Assembly: GCA_037447605.1 (NCBI GenBank)
Contig: CM074806.1
Coordinates: forward strand, 3,180,797 to 3,244,796
Length of the DNA stretch: 64,000 bases
Source: Zygnema circumcarinatum
Lineage: Eukaryota; Streptophyta; Zygnematophyceae; Zygnematales; Zygnemataceae
Direction of reading: 5' to 3'
Part shown: positions 1-12,042 of the stretch, piece after piece
Numbering within the stretch: position 1 is the first letter of the stretch
Layout of the letters: each line of letters starts with the position of its first letter
Notes under the pieces: model-generated
Told to the model about the DNA's origin: nothing
Database searches by the model: none
What the model saw: only the letters and a program-made list of their open reading frames with translations
Made by a program: the position numbers and the translations under genes

Positions 1-786
1 TCCGAGTACTTTCACAGCCTCGGGGGTCGCCGTAGGGCGGCGGGCAGCTCAAAACGGTTCAAGTAGGGATTCGGGCAGGCCATAAATTGAACCATGACTC
101 TCTCTTTGCCTCCGATTGGGAGGCATTTGGGGACATTTATATTTCCTTCCTGGTCTTCTACGGGCGTTGCTCCGAAAAAAAAAAATTCCCCGTTTCCCTG
201 CTGCTCGAGACACGAGCTCTCATGACCTCCTGTTCAGTATAAAGCCGAGTTTTCCTACTAAAAAAAAATGTTAATTTTTTGTTTGTAGTACGTTTTTGTT
301 TATTTTTCCCAATTTCGGGGAGTTGAATATTTATAAACCATTGTCATTTTTCTATTATTTTTTTTTAGTTTTCTTTCGGTTCTTTGACTCCGAAGGCATA
401 CGTATTTTTTTGAAACATTTTCCTTAGCTTCTTCTCCCTCTCAGACCTGTCAATTAATTCACTGCGTATGCAACTCAAATACTTGTAAGTAATTTTCTTT
501 CGAACTGCAAAAATTCTTTTGTTTTCATTTGAATTTCCCTGTATTGCTGCTTGACTTCTGCAACCGAGTCAAAAATTGTCACTTGCTCATCATTCAATAC
601 TTGATTTTCTTTTTTTTCTTAATCAACACATGACTGCACGTTCAGAAGATGCCATCCATATTACTGCCATTCTCAGTTTTTATTTCTCTTCTGTTGTTTT
701 GCAGACTAAATTCTCCTTCTATTGAAGAAGGAAAGAAGGATACAGTAGAGGCTTCAATTTTAGGGTTCAAAGTTGCGAGATTAACT
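1..786. other. A/T-rich intergenic sequence, no gene seen
   Basis: Low-complexity A and T runs dominate and no family motif is visible on either strand. It is probably the 5' flank of the thioesterase gene. An in-frame ATG at 649 would add a hydrophobic 46-residue N-terminus to that gene, so 649-786 could be coding, but nothing decides this. Confidence 0.5.
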
Positions 787-3420
787 ATGGTGAACAAGAC
801 TGCTGAAGTGAAGAAAGTCAGCGAAACAAATTCTATCGACGGAACGTTGCCATCGTCACCCGCTGCAGATCCACATCAAGCTTCAGACGTTCATTCAAGT
901 GCTGCCAAGTCGGCAAACAAAGGTGGCAGGCAAACCTTTTCGCCTTGCGGTTTCCTGGTCTTCTCAATCGTATGGCTTTTATAGAAAGTCCCTTTTTTTT
1001 TTTAAATTTCGTCTGAGCCTCTCTCATTTTCCACTCTCTACCTTTCTCACTCTCTCCCTTTCCCTCTCACTTCGCCTTCTCCACTCACTCTCTTAAAAAA
1101 AAAAGGGAAAGATAAAAAGAAGAATTCAGGGGGAAGGGGAAGGACATGGGGGTGCTGATTGATTGCTGTGAAGATGACTGATGTACAAACAACGCTTCGC
1201 TGTTTCGAATGCACTTAGCTTGATCTTCCAACTCTAGGCTTCCTTCCTAATTGTCGACACCTGCGACTTTCCATTTCTACAGTGTTCATTTCTACAGTGT
1301 TCTACTAGCCGAGTAAATCTTGAGCTCTTCCAGCAGTATTGTGCGCTGCATTTTCGGGAATGGTTTCAATCAAGGATTGATGTTGGTCTTCCCATCGTAA
1401 CCAACACATGCGAATGAATCTGTCTTTACCCATTGTCTTGTTGGAAGTTGCACGTTTATGAACCCATAGCAATGAGTGCTGTGTGCATGCATTCGTAAAA
1501 GAGCATAGGAGCTGTGAAACGAAGTGGACAAGAAGCGTATGAAGCTTAGATAAGAGGGAGTCATTTATGACGTGAGGTGAAGGTATTGGGATGTTGGAAT
1601 TGACCAACAATTTTTTTTTTTTTTTTGTTGAATTGATTGATGCATCATCATCCGCTTTTCATCATTCATGCAGACGATAGTGTAATTCCCTGGGAGGAAG
1701 AGCTTCGGCTTCGTCCGGGCGTGGATTACGCGCCGGACATCTTGCAGTGGCTGGTGGATCGTACGCCTCTCAACGGAGTCTGGAAATGGGATCATGTCAC
1801 ACTTGTACGGCTCGTTGACAATCTGACCACTAGCATTTTTGTTAAGGCTCTTTGTCCTGAGCAGGCATTGATTGGTCAATGCGTATTGGCTGATTTAGTC
1901 ATGAAGGCCGCTCATACCTGTATAGACAAGATAGGCATCGGCTCGGTTCATTCTACTAGTGCAGTGTTTGCAGGCTTCCCTCTCTTGGTTAACGGGAGGT
2001 TTGAGACTTGGGGTCTTTTGCCAGAAAGAAGCTTTGGTTGGATGCGGTTTAATGAATGAAGTTCGTTTCTATATGGCACCGAGTCAGCAATCACTTTTTG
2101 CCGTGTGGACATTCGGAAAGTAAGTATGCCACTACTTAATCATCATAATGGCAATAGTTATCATATGCCAATAGCATGTCGCCTTTCATGTTCTGATGCT
2201 TGAAAAATGGAGCTGAAGATTTACTTGCTTTAGTTGTTGACTCATCTTTTTGTTTTGTCCGCTCATACGGTCTATGATTTCCTCTCCTTTCTATTACAGA
2301 CAAATGGTTGGGCATCCTTCAATTGTGCACGGAGGTGCGATTGCTTTCGCATTTGACGAAAGTTTTGGTATTTTATTTGGTGAGTAGATTCTTGCTCTGC
2401 TCATTGGTGTCTGCAGTCATCCCCTTTCCTCTTTCCCTGCTCTTTCTTTTTCGTTTCCTCTTTCTCGGTTCCCCATTTCTTGCTCCTGTTTCTGCACTCT
2501 CCCCTCTGCGCTTTTCTAAGCCGGAGATGTCGAATGGATTGAAATTGATAACCGTTTGGCTTGCTTATTTCTGTTGATGAATTCCGAGCCCTTTGGACTT
2601 GGGGGTGAGGCAGCCTCGTTAAGCATGGGACCGGGGTATACGGCCCACTTGGGAGTCGATTACAGGAAGGTAGGAGAAACCTCACTGCACTCAGCCTAGA
2701 GCATTGGGGAAACATTAAATTGACGAATTTACCTCGCACAAGACTTCACAATGTGTTTTTGCATTCTGGCGTACTACTTTTTGTAAGGTCAAATTTTGGA
2801 AAAGGGTGAAGCAAAAACTGAGGTGGCAATGTTAACTCCAAACCAAGCCGCTGCCCAGAGACTGTGCTTGTAGAAATGAATTAAGAGATAAATTTCTGTC
2901 TGTCGGAAAACCTGTTTCGGAAAGTTTCGCCTATTCACTTGATTTTTGTGGAAGTGTATGCGGCTTCTGCGTTGAGATCGCTGTTGCAGTTGTCCTAACT
3001 TCGGTTACTGTCTTGCTGCCTCTACGAGCAGCCGTTCCCCGCTACCACATCGGCATGCCTGGAGGCCACGGTTGACTATATCGAGAGGCGAAAGGTGAGC
3101 GCACTTGAATCCCTAAAGCCCGAATTTCTACAGACCTATCTTTTGCCTTCACGGCCAAGGCATGACCCTGCTTTACGACGATCCTTTCTTCGCGGATGAG
3201 GTCTGTGGATTGCGCGAAGTTTGTGTGTGGGAGGCGGCGGGTTGAGCAAGCAGCACGATTGTTTGACCTATGATGTATGCATGGTTTGTGTGAGACATGA
3301 TCGAGATGTTGAACGCTCTTTTACAGGTGTTTTTTCAAGGCTACTTTAAGAAGTGAGCCGGGGGGTGAGCTTTATGCGGAAGGGAATGCATTGTTTGTAG
3401 CCGCCAAGAAGGAGCAATGA
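787..3420 (+). CDS. Hotdog-fold thioesterase (THEM4/4HBT-like), spliced, possible frameshift
   Basis: Probably hydrolyses acyl-CoA or a similar thioester. Exons that join in phase: 787-922, 1674 to an unresolved end, an exon beginning at 1974 or 2025 and ending 2119, 2300-2379, 2614-2669, 3032-3094 and a last exon ending 3420. The diagnostic motif is at 2300-2379: GHPSIVHGGAIAF followed by an acidic DES, the HGG-acid signature of thioesterase superfamily proteins. Next come GYTAHLGVDYRK (2614-2669), EATVDYIERRK (3032-3094) and a C-terminal GGELYAEGNALFV strand, all in family order. Exons 1 and 2 match no family and the start is tentative. The last exon is odd: from the CAG acceptor at 3326 a six-T run (3330-3335) puts the conserved C-terminus out of frame. 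Either one T is extra, or an AAG acceptor at 3339 is used, which restores phase. Family call is firm; substrate is unknown. Confidence 0.8.
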
Positions 3421-4755
3421 ACGGAATACGACTAAAGCAGGCGGAAATAAATTCGTCAAAGGCACGGATGGCTGGAAGCTCAATTTCGCACAAAAACGAA
3501 GAGTCCGCAGATGGTCGGGTTGCTGCTTGCTCTGGTATTTTTCTCCCTCTGCTCCACGGAGCTGTGACGTGTGTTCCGGTTGCAAACCAGTTTAGAAACG
3601 GATTGTCCCCTTGTCTGTGAAAAGAATGAGGCCAAGCTTCGCCTCGCTTGTGCAAGCCATGCTATTGTGTTAAATCTCCAAGGAGGACATTCTACATTCA
3701 CCTTTGAAGCAGAGGAAAGCGGATAAACGATTGCACAAAAGCATTGAACATTTCAGCTGTAGCTTACAGCCTCCTGTGTGCATACGTGGCCGGAGAGGAC
3801 GCCAGGAACGAAAACCTCCGCACCCGCCTTGTCTCACGCCATACTCTGTTCACACCTGCCTCGCAAACGAGAAGACCCTCGAGTCGAGTACGGCAGTTTT
3901 GCTGAATGGTGGGGGCTGCCGCTCCAGCGCCCTTATTCCCAGGCTGAGCCATGGTGTATGTGGCCATGCCTCGGCCCTGTGCAGCGCGCATGCCCATCCC
4001 ATCCCATCCCATGCATGCCCATCCCATCCCATCCCATCCCATCCCATGCATGCCCATCCCATCCCATCCCATGCATGCCCCATACACTCCACCATACCAT
4101 ACATGCTGAGCCTCGCCGCCGCCTGCCATGGCCCAGTGCCCGTCCCCGGCCCGTCCCGGCCCGGGCCGCGCCGCCCCCCTGGAAAGCGACAGGACGCACA
4201 TCCCCGTCGGATCGCTGCGATCCGACGGCCGTGCAGGCGGCGGGCTGCAGCGCCGACACTCCGTACCGCAATCCTGCACTAAAAGACAAAATAATACATG
4301 CAGCTCCTTCCAAAAGTCGTAAGTCGCGACAGCCTACAGGCTCAATCTGCGCCCGCCACGTGTTTTCCAGCAAGTTGTTGGGCCACGCGGCAGCCCCCAG
4401 TTCATCGCGACCGAACACGCCAATCGGCGGCCGCGGATTGTGCGAGCCTCGTCGATCCGGAACTTGTCGGCGCGGGTCGGACCGTACGGCGCGGCGGTAT
4501 GTGCATGTACGGACACGGCCAGGTCGGACCGCCAGGGTTTGGGCTCCTTATTTGAGACGGACGCACGGAAGGGGAGGGCGGCGCTAGCGCCAGCGCTGGC
4601 TGTAGTGGAGGGGAGTCCTGAAGGAAGGCCGCCGGGCGGACGTCTGCAGCAGCAGCAGCAGGAGCAACAGCAGCAGATTGGAACAGGGATTCAGAACCTT
4701 TGGAATGGCAAGGGAACATGAGGTTGGGACTCATGCAGGAAGTTCTAGACAATGA
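3421..4755. other. Intergenic region, GC-rich towards the kinase gene
   Basis: No supported gene. Overlapping open frames here come from the ATCCC minisatellite and high GC, and show no motif or splice structure. A (CAG)n-like tract at about 4650-4675 lies just upstream of the histidine kinase start and is probably 5' UTR or promoter. Confidence 0.4.
3990..4082. repeat. ATCCC/ATGC minisatellite
   Basis: Runs of ATCCC pentamers are punctuated by CATGCATGCC blocks, forming three to four higher-order units. The tract opens long meaningless frames on both strands. Confidence 0.9.
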
Positions 4756-7700
4756 ATGGGGATTGCACATGTGCATGAGGCTGTGAGGAGAAGACGTGCC
4801 TTTGTCCCAGGGCCGGCTTGCAGGAATGAAATTATGGGCACAAGCAGCATCGGCGTGGTGGAGGCTCCAAACGCGCTCATGAGAATGTCAGAAGGCGCGC
4901 AAGTTTCCATCGACCGACTGGTTAGGCAGTCACTGAGCTTCTTGTTCATCGTGGAGGATGGCAAGGGCCGCTTTTCTGGGGTGAGTAGAGGAGCGGTCCA
5001 GGCTCTGGGTATGCCTGAAAGCGAGCTTCTGAAGCTCTCTTTCACAGACATCGCAGGGTCTAGCGCAACAGCCCGACGATGGCAGGACTCCGTGCGTCAA
5101 TTGAAGAGCAAGGAAAAAGAGATGGTCTCATTCTGGGCGATCCTCAAGCATAGACGTCCGTGCTCCCCGCATGCTAAACTTGCATCATCTTGTACCTCAG
5201 TTTGTAGCCCTTGCAGCTGTCAGACGGGTAGTGGAGACCGCGGAGTGGATGCCAGCCCCACTGATCATGTGTCATCGGTAGGGTTGCAGCCGGATGACCT
5301 AACGGCTGAAGGTTCTTGTCCAGCTTGCGGCGCCATAGGGCAGAAGAAAGAGAAGGCAACAAGTACCATCAGGGCCCACATAGGTGCACAGGCTCGGACT
5401 CTTTCAACTAGTGATGGAGGAAAAGCTTGTGCTCGAATAGATTTGCAACTTTTTGACTTTGGGCGAGGGCCTTTGTACATGGCCACTGTTCATGGTTATG
5501 AAACAGAGTGTGCTCATGAACTTGAGCTTCAGTCTTTGGAGGATTGGTTCCAGAAGACAATTGACATTCTACCGAATTTTGTATTTGCGAAAGACATCGA
5601 CGGGCATTTTCTTTTCGTTAATCAGACTTTGGCTGACGCGTATGGAAAGACTATAGGGGAGATGACTAGAATTGATCACCGCAATCTTCACAAAATCGAT
5701 GACGAGTTGGCTAACTACTTGCGGGATGATATGGAAGTAATGACGAATAATATATCAAAGGCAGGTCGTCAACAACCTTTGCACGACCATTCCTAACCTC
5801 GACCTGCTTCTTTCGATTCTGCTTTTCCTTTTAAAGTCAAATCAATATTATTTCCTTGGATTACTGGGTCCCATTCTCGCCCCGAAGTGCTGCTCTGGAC
5901 TATTTCTGAGTGGTACCGACTGTTATGATTTGTGTGGCAGATGATTGTGGAGGAAGAATTCACAAATGGGCACGGTGAAGTTCGGAAATGCACAACCGTG
6001 AAAGTTCCCTACTTGAGAGAAGGGCAGAAGCCTGCTTTGATTGGAATTTCAACCGATGTGACAGAACAGTGCAGGCAGCGGGAGAAGCTACGACAGAGCG
6101 AAGCGAGATACCGCTCATTGTTTGATTCTGCGGGGGTAGGGACGGTCACCATAGATAGCGGCGATCTGATCACAAGCTGCAGCAAGGGGATGACTCACAT
6201 TCTAAACCTGGCTCAAGAGGAGCTCATTGGCAGGCCATTACATGAATTCGTTCATGAGGGCGACAGATTTCTTTTCCAGGTGAGCAACAAGAAGCGTAGA
6301 GGAAGGATAGTAGACGGGTACATTTACTTTGGTAATTAATTGACCTTGAGCTCACGGGTTTGAATGAGTGGAGAACGTGAGGTTCCCTGCTTTGCGAAAA
6401 CAAAAAGGTGATATTAATCAGGGCTGGCCGCTAATCAATATCACCAGGATACCAACTGTGCAGGAGGCGTATGCCCATTTTCGCAGCAAAGGGACGGAGC
6501 GCTACCAGCAGGAGTGCCGCTATATGCGCAAAGAAGGTTCGGCGGTTTGGATTCGCCTAACGATGTCGCGCGTTCAGCAACACGGACAGGAGGGGGAGGC
6601 ACTCATCTGCATGCTTGAGGATATCAGCACCAGTAAACTGGCTCAGGTAAGCCTTTCAAGGTGCTGTTTGATATCCTTTTAAAACCAAGTGCCCCTGTCT
6701 GAGGGATTCACCCAGTTACCCACTCTGAATGATCCACTAGTCTCCACATCCGCCTGCCTCATAACCCTCCCCAAGATGCCGACAAACAAAACCCCATCAG
6801 ACGACTCTCCCTCCCCTCACAGCCCCCCCTTCCCCCTTCCCCTCCTTCCCTCCCTTCCCCCCCTTCCCTCCTCCCCTCCCCCTCTGCCTTCCCCCCCTTC
6901 CCTTCCCCTCCTTCCCTCCTCTTCCCCCCCCCCCTCCTCCCCTTCCCCTCTGCCCTCCTCCCTCCCTTCCCTTTCCCGTTCCCCCCCTTCCCTTTCCCCC
7001 CTTCCCCCTTTCCCCCCTTCCCCCTCTTCCCCCCCTTCCCCCCCTTCCCCCTTCCTTCCCCACCCCCCCCTTCCCTCCCTTCCCCACCTTCCCCCCCTTC
7101 CCTCCCTTCCCCTCCTTCTCCCTCCCAGGAAGCCATGTCCGCCGCGGTGGAGCGGTTCCGCCGCATGGTGGAGCACATCCCCGTGGGAGCCGTGTTCCTG
7201 AGCCCTGAGTCGGGCGAGGTCCTCCTGAACCGCCGCATGGAGGCCCTCACGGGGTACGCCCGCGAGGAGCTCACCTCCCTGGAGGCGTGGTTCGCGCTGT
7301 ACGGCGAGGAGGCAAAGGGGCAGAGGGCGCTCTACCGGGCCACGCAGGCGAGGGGGCACACGTGGCGGACGAGCACGCAGGTGACCCGCAAGGATGGGCT
7401 CAAACGATGGCTGGATGTGAGCGGGTACAACTACGAGGGGGGGGAGATATGGCTGGTCACGGACGTCACGGAGACCCTAGAGGCGCAGCACAAGTTCAAG
7501 GTTCTTTTTGACGTCTGCACTGTGAGTGGTTTGCCTTGGGCTGGGACGGGAGGGTGGTGGGGGGGGGGGTGTTCAAGTCTGCTCGGAATTCGAACATGGG
7601 AACTAGAATTTGGGCATGTTGTGTGTCTGGCCATGTGATGGCAGAAGGTTTGAAGATACCTCGCCTGCCTGTCCAGGACCCTATTCTATTGATGAACCAG

Positions 7701-10436
7701 AAGGGTTTGATTGATTGCAACGAGGCCGCTGTGAAGATTCTCCGATACAGCGACAAGGCGAAGCTCATTGCGAGTGCACAGAACACGCGGCTTTCGCCGC
7801 CGAGGCAGGCCTGCGGGAGCATATCCTCGGAGCTGCAGGACGAGATGCACAGCATCGCGAGGGAGAAGGGGCTGCACCGCTTTGAGTGGCTGCACCTGCG
7901 GGCGGACGGGGAGGAGCTGCCGGTCGAGGTCACAGGTGGGAGGGGACCTGCTCAAGTAGCGCAGAATAGCAAGCAGGGGACATTTTGCTCGGATGCAGAG
8001 TGCGAGTGGGCTACTGATTGGGGGGTTGGGAGGGAAATTGCAGTGAAGGCGCTAGATGTGAATGGGGAGCCGCTGCTGTTGGCAATATGGCACGACTTGA
8101 CCAAGCATAAGAAGCACGAGGAGGAGCTGAGAATGGCGAAAGAGGCGGCCGAAAATGCCTCGCGGGCGAAGAGTCAGTTTTTGGCGAATATGAGTCATGA
8201 GATCCGCACACCCATGAATGGTGAGTTCCCTTGTACTGAGTAAGAGTAGCCAGCCGTGAACAGGATTAGCTTCGTAGAAATTGCACCGTGGTTTTTAGTA
8301 ACACCATTGACTTCACCCCTGGAGAGCACGACTTGGTCAACCTATGCAGGAGTCATCGGGGTGGCGGAGCTGCTGCTTGATTCTCCGCTGACTACGGAAC
8401 AAAGAGGCTATTTGGAGATCATTCGAACTTCAGGGGACAATCTGCTGCGCATTATTTCCGACATCCTTGACCTTACCAAAATTGAGTCCCAGAACTTGAT
8501 GCTGGAGACATTGGAATTCGACCTGCGTGCACAGGTCGGTGAGGTTTTGGCCTTGCTGGAAGTGTCGGCAAAGGAAAAGGGCCTGCATTTGGAATGTGAG
8601 GTGGATAAAAGTGTGCCCATGACTGTGCTGGGGGACCCTGTACGTCTGCGGCAAGTGCTGCTAAACCTGGTTTCAAACTCCATAAAATTCACAGAGAAGG
8701 GGGGCATATCTGTTAGGGTTAAGCTGGCCTCGGTGGAAAGTGAGGTTGAAGGAAGGTCTAAAGAGGACGAGACTGCGGAACATGAAGAGAAGTGGGTAGG
8801 TGGCGGCATTGACAATGGATGCGGAGTCAAGAGAAAGCCTGAAGCATGTGCAAAGGAAGACAGGGGGACGAAGTGGAGGAGGAAGGGCGGAGGAGAGACT
8901 GAACAAAGAAATGGGAGTACTCTCAAAGTAGGCGAGGAAGCGGAGGAGTGCTGTGAAAGGAAGGGGGGTGCAGGAAAAGACTATAGAGAAGGAGAGCTAC
9001 TGCAAAAAGGTGCTGCAAATGCTGCTTCAGCCCAAGCAGGGTGTGGAAAGAGCATTTTGGTCAGGTTTGAAGTGCAGGACACAGGCATAGGAATCGACGT
9101 GAATGTGCTTGGCCGGCTGTTTCAAGCCTTCATGCAGGTCAGCAAGCATGGGAATAGAGAGGGAAGGGGCTCTGCAGCATGTTCATCTGCCATCACATGC
9201 CTCTGTGGGCTCCTGCTGACTCTTATTACCCTGCGTATGCTACGCAGGCTGATAACTCCACATCTCGCCAATACGGCGGAACTGGTGCGTTGTATATTCA
9301 ATTTCACCTTTTTATGTCCCTTTCTCTGCATCAGTCGCAGGACCCCAATCGACAAAATCCTGAGAAATGTTCTGAATGCTCCTGTTTTTTTTTTTTTTTT
9401 TTTTTTTTTTAACTCGTATTTTCCCTTTGTTTGCACCACTTGAAGGACCCAACTCACAAAGACTTAGTCTCCCTCTTCCCCCTCCCTCTCTTTCTTCCTT
9501 ATTAAATTCATTGGTCTTGGGCTCAGGTCTTGGGCTCGCCATATGCAAATCGTTGGTGAATTTGATGGGAGGCACCATTGAGGTTGCATCAGAAGTCGGC
9601 AAGGTGCGTTGAAGTGACCAAAAGATGTGTAGCTGCTCGATTTCGGTGTGCGGTTAGTGCGTCGCGTTCCGTGGGGAAATGATTTGTGATCCTGCTGCGA
9701 ATGAGCCTGTGCAGTGGTCCACCTTTACTTTCACCGTCTGCCTCGGCATTCGGCCCGCAGTGTTGAGGCAAGCTTCCTCCGTTGCTCTCACAGAGGTGGG
9801 CCCCAAAGAGGAGCTCTGCTCCGAGGCACAGGCCAAGAAGTTAGCGTCGATAAAAGTGCTGGTGGCGGAGGACAACAAGGTGAACCAGTTTGTGTGCACT
9901 CGCATGCTGCGAAACTTGGGGGTATCGTACCACCTCGTCGACAATGGCGAGAAGGCTGTGCAAGCCAGTACGGAGAAGTACTATGATGTTATCCTCATGG
10001 TGAGTGTCTGCTTGCAGGCGTGAATAAGACGACAAGCCTGAAACTTGACCCCCCTTGTGCTCCTCCTACCTCTCTGGTGAACTGAGCTTATGAACATGCT
10101 ATGTGAAAATGGAAGTATTTCATCCAATGCTGCAGATTGAGCATCCTTGGGTACAATGTAAGGTGCAAGGCTGAGTTCTCCTCCCTTTGAATCCGCCCCC
10201 TCTGTTTCCAGGACTGTCACATGCCTGTTATGGATGGCTTTGAAGCGACCCGGAGAATCCGCCAATTGGAGGGCTCCCAGCCCGGCAGGCAGCGCTCCTT
10301 CATAGTGGCGCTGACGGCGGGGGCGCTGAGCCACGAGAGGGAGAGCTGCGAACGGGCCGGGATGGACCACTTCCTGTCGAAACCGGTCCTGCCAAACGAT
10401 CTGAAGATGGTGCTCTGCATTCCACACGGAACGTAG
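4756..10436 (+). CDS. Hybrid sensor histidine kinase with about five PAS domains and a receiver domain
   Basis: Cytosolic-type phosphorelay sensor; no transmembrane segment seen. Eleven exons join in phase: 4756-5760, 5941-6279, 6464-6646, 7129-7521, 7677-7935, 8044-8220, 8350-9137, 9248-9284, 9527-9603, 9715-9999, 10212-10436, giving about 1255 residues. PAS-like regions lie near residues 50-130, 260-385, 386-505, 510-640 and 641-745. HisKA carries [12 protein letters not shown] with phospho-acceptor His778. The ATPase domain has an N box ([15 protein letters not shown], about 880), G1 (DTGIGI, about 1027) and G2 (GGTGLGLAI, about 1060), with a charged low-complexity insert of about 110 residues between N box and G1. 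The receiver has AEDN, phospho-acceptor Asp1182 in [11 protein letters not shown] and Lys1238 in SKPV, so it looks complete and active. Intron 1 needs a GC donor. It resembles plant and algal PAS-histidine kinases; the sensed signal is unknown. Confidence 0.93.
6789..7127 (+). repeat. C/T-only tract filling the histidine kinase intron 3
   Basis: About 340 nt of almost pure pyrimidine (CCCTTCCC-type) run up to the CAG acceptor of exon 4 at 7128. It acts as an extremely long polypyrimidine tract and creates spurious proline/serine and glycine/arginine frames on the two strands. Confidence 0.9.
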
Positions 10437-12042
10437 AGTGGCGCACTCAGCGGCTTTTGTATAAAAAGAGGGAGGAAAGATTGAAGACCTAGAAAATCTT
10501 TTGATGGACAGTGAAAAGGGACAGCTGTCTCTTCATTGTCTGGTGATTACGGTAGTCTCACGATTTCTTGTAGCACGAGTTAAACGCTAGGGGAGGGTGC
10601 AGTGAGTGAAAAGCAACAGCAGCAGTAGGCGGATGAAGGGAATCTTTCTTCTATGTGCGTTTTTTGGGGGACTTGCACGCAGTTAGATCATTAGGAGGAA
10701 TGGCCCAGTCGGCTCCCCCATTTACCCAATGCATTTTGTTAGGACTACATGCCCTAATGAGGTTCCCCCTTACTATTGCCTGGTCGCTATTGCGCCCCCA
10801 ACGGTTAGTCTAACAGTGAATCCCTTTTCAGACTAGTTTTTTTTTTTTCCAGAGACGTTCTTTCTGGAGTACAGCAGGCGCAGGGATGGAGCTCGCCTTT
10901 GGGCGGCAATTGTCGAGCAGGCGATGGGACAGGAGGGAGCGTCACTCCTTCCTGCTCTCGCGGTGGAGCCGCCGAGTTCTGATGGGGATGGGATGGGGCC
11001 ATGGATTGGAAGTATTACTGGGCAGCGCTGGGCGAGATTTGCACGGGGGAACGGCGGCTGCCTGCGCCTCCATGCGGTTGGCGGCAGAAGCGGCCGCGAG
11101 TATAGCACGCTGGGCTGGGAGTTGGAGGGGGTCCAAGTTCAGAGGCCGTGTTGCATCAGAATGGGAGGACTTGTTTGTAAGATACTGTAATCTTTTAGCA
11201 TAGAAGCAGCGTAGGAGCTGGCTTGATCCATTTGCGACAATTTACTGAACTTTGCTCACTCAATTGTTTGGCCAATTTCATTTCGTGACCATTAGGGCAT
11301 GTCAAACTTAACAGTCTTACGAAAATGCCACATCTCGAGTCTCTTACGAAAAGCATTTACTTAAAAAGAAAAGGGTACGGAAGTACTCCGGAATACTGTC
11401 GATTTTTAAGTCTGACCTGCCCTATAGTTGCGAGTTTTTGGTGCCTGGTATTTTGGCCTTAGGTGGCCTGTTGTAAAATGTTAAGGTCCTCGGCACTTTT
11501 GCCAAATGATTTAGGTGGAAGCACTTGTTATCTGGGCGGTGTCCCGTTGCTTAACCGGCTACAGTACATGAAACCATGAGTTTGAGAAAGCCTGCAAGCT
11601 TGAACCAATGATCAATGCCACTTCCATTTCTCCTGCCAGCTTGAATCAAAGCATAGGTCTTTACAGAAGCACGGCATGAGAGACGGCCGTCTGCCACCCA
11701 CCTCCATGGCGGGGTCGTCCTCGTTCCGACGGAAGGCCAGAAGGTCGAAAGGGGCCTCTCCCAAACTTAAACATTGTAAGCCAACAATAAATCGCCACGT
11801 GTACCCATTTGTGCACGTGGCGAATCGCCATTGGACGATGCGCTTGCTTGGCCGTTGAACGGCTTGAAGGCGATGGCGGTCTCGGAGAGCGACGGAAGGG
11901 GAAGAGGGATTTCCCGAATGTGCTGGAGAGCTTGGCGGCCAACAGCAGGGCCTTCCAGAGGGAGAATTAGTTCCCGCAGAAGGAAGAAGAAAGAAATATT
12001 TATTTTTTTACTTGTTTTGGACTAATTGATCTCGCTCTTGCT
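10437..12042. other. Intergenic: kinase 3' end, one MITE, dehydrogenase 5' flank
   Basis: A T-rich acceptor-like site at 10839-10852 precedes open frames to about 11200. No donor in the last kinase exon joins the most protein-like of these frames in phase, so they are not annotated. A palindromic element lies at 11293-11425. The rest shows no gene. Confidence 0.4.
11293..11425. mobile_element. Small TIR element (MITE), copy 1 of a local family
   Basis: The ends are inverted: left TTAGGGCATGTCAAACTTAA, and right, read in reverse, ATAGGGCAGGTCAGACTTAA. The 133-nt length and lack of coding capacity fit a nonautonomous DNA element. The TIR and the internal AGTACTCC motif recur at 49021, 56726 and 63200. 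The short TA or TTA flank duplication is not decisive. Confidence 0.7.

Noticed and set aside
3704-4587. Overlapping open frames of 170-270 codons
   Set aside because: They run through the ATCCC minisatellite and GC-rich flank in several frames at once, with no domain or splice pattern.
6689-7359. Proline/serine-rich and glycine/arginine-rich frames over 170 codons
   Set aside because: They arise from the C/T-only tract in kinase intron 3; neighbouring exons and splice sites explain the region.
10853-11203. Possible extra 3' exon of the histidine kinase after a strong T-rich acceptor
   Set aside because: The most protein-like frame needs a phase-1 donor, which exon 11 lacks. The phase-0 alternative gives an implausibly basic product, and the receiver domain already ends naturally at 10436.
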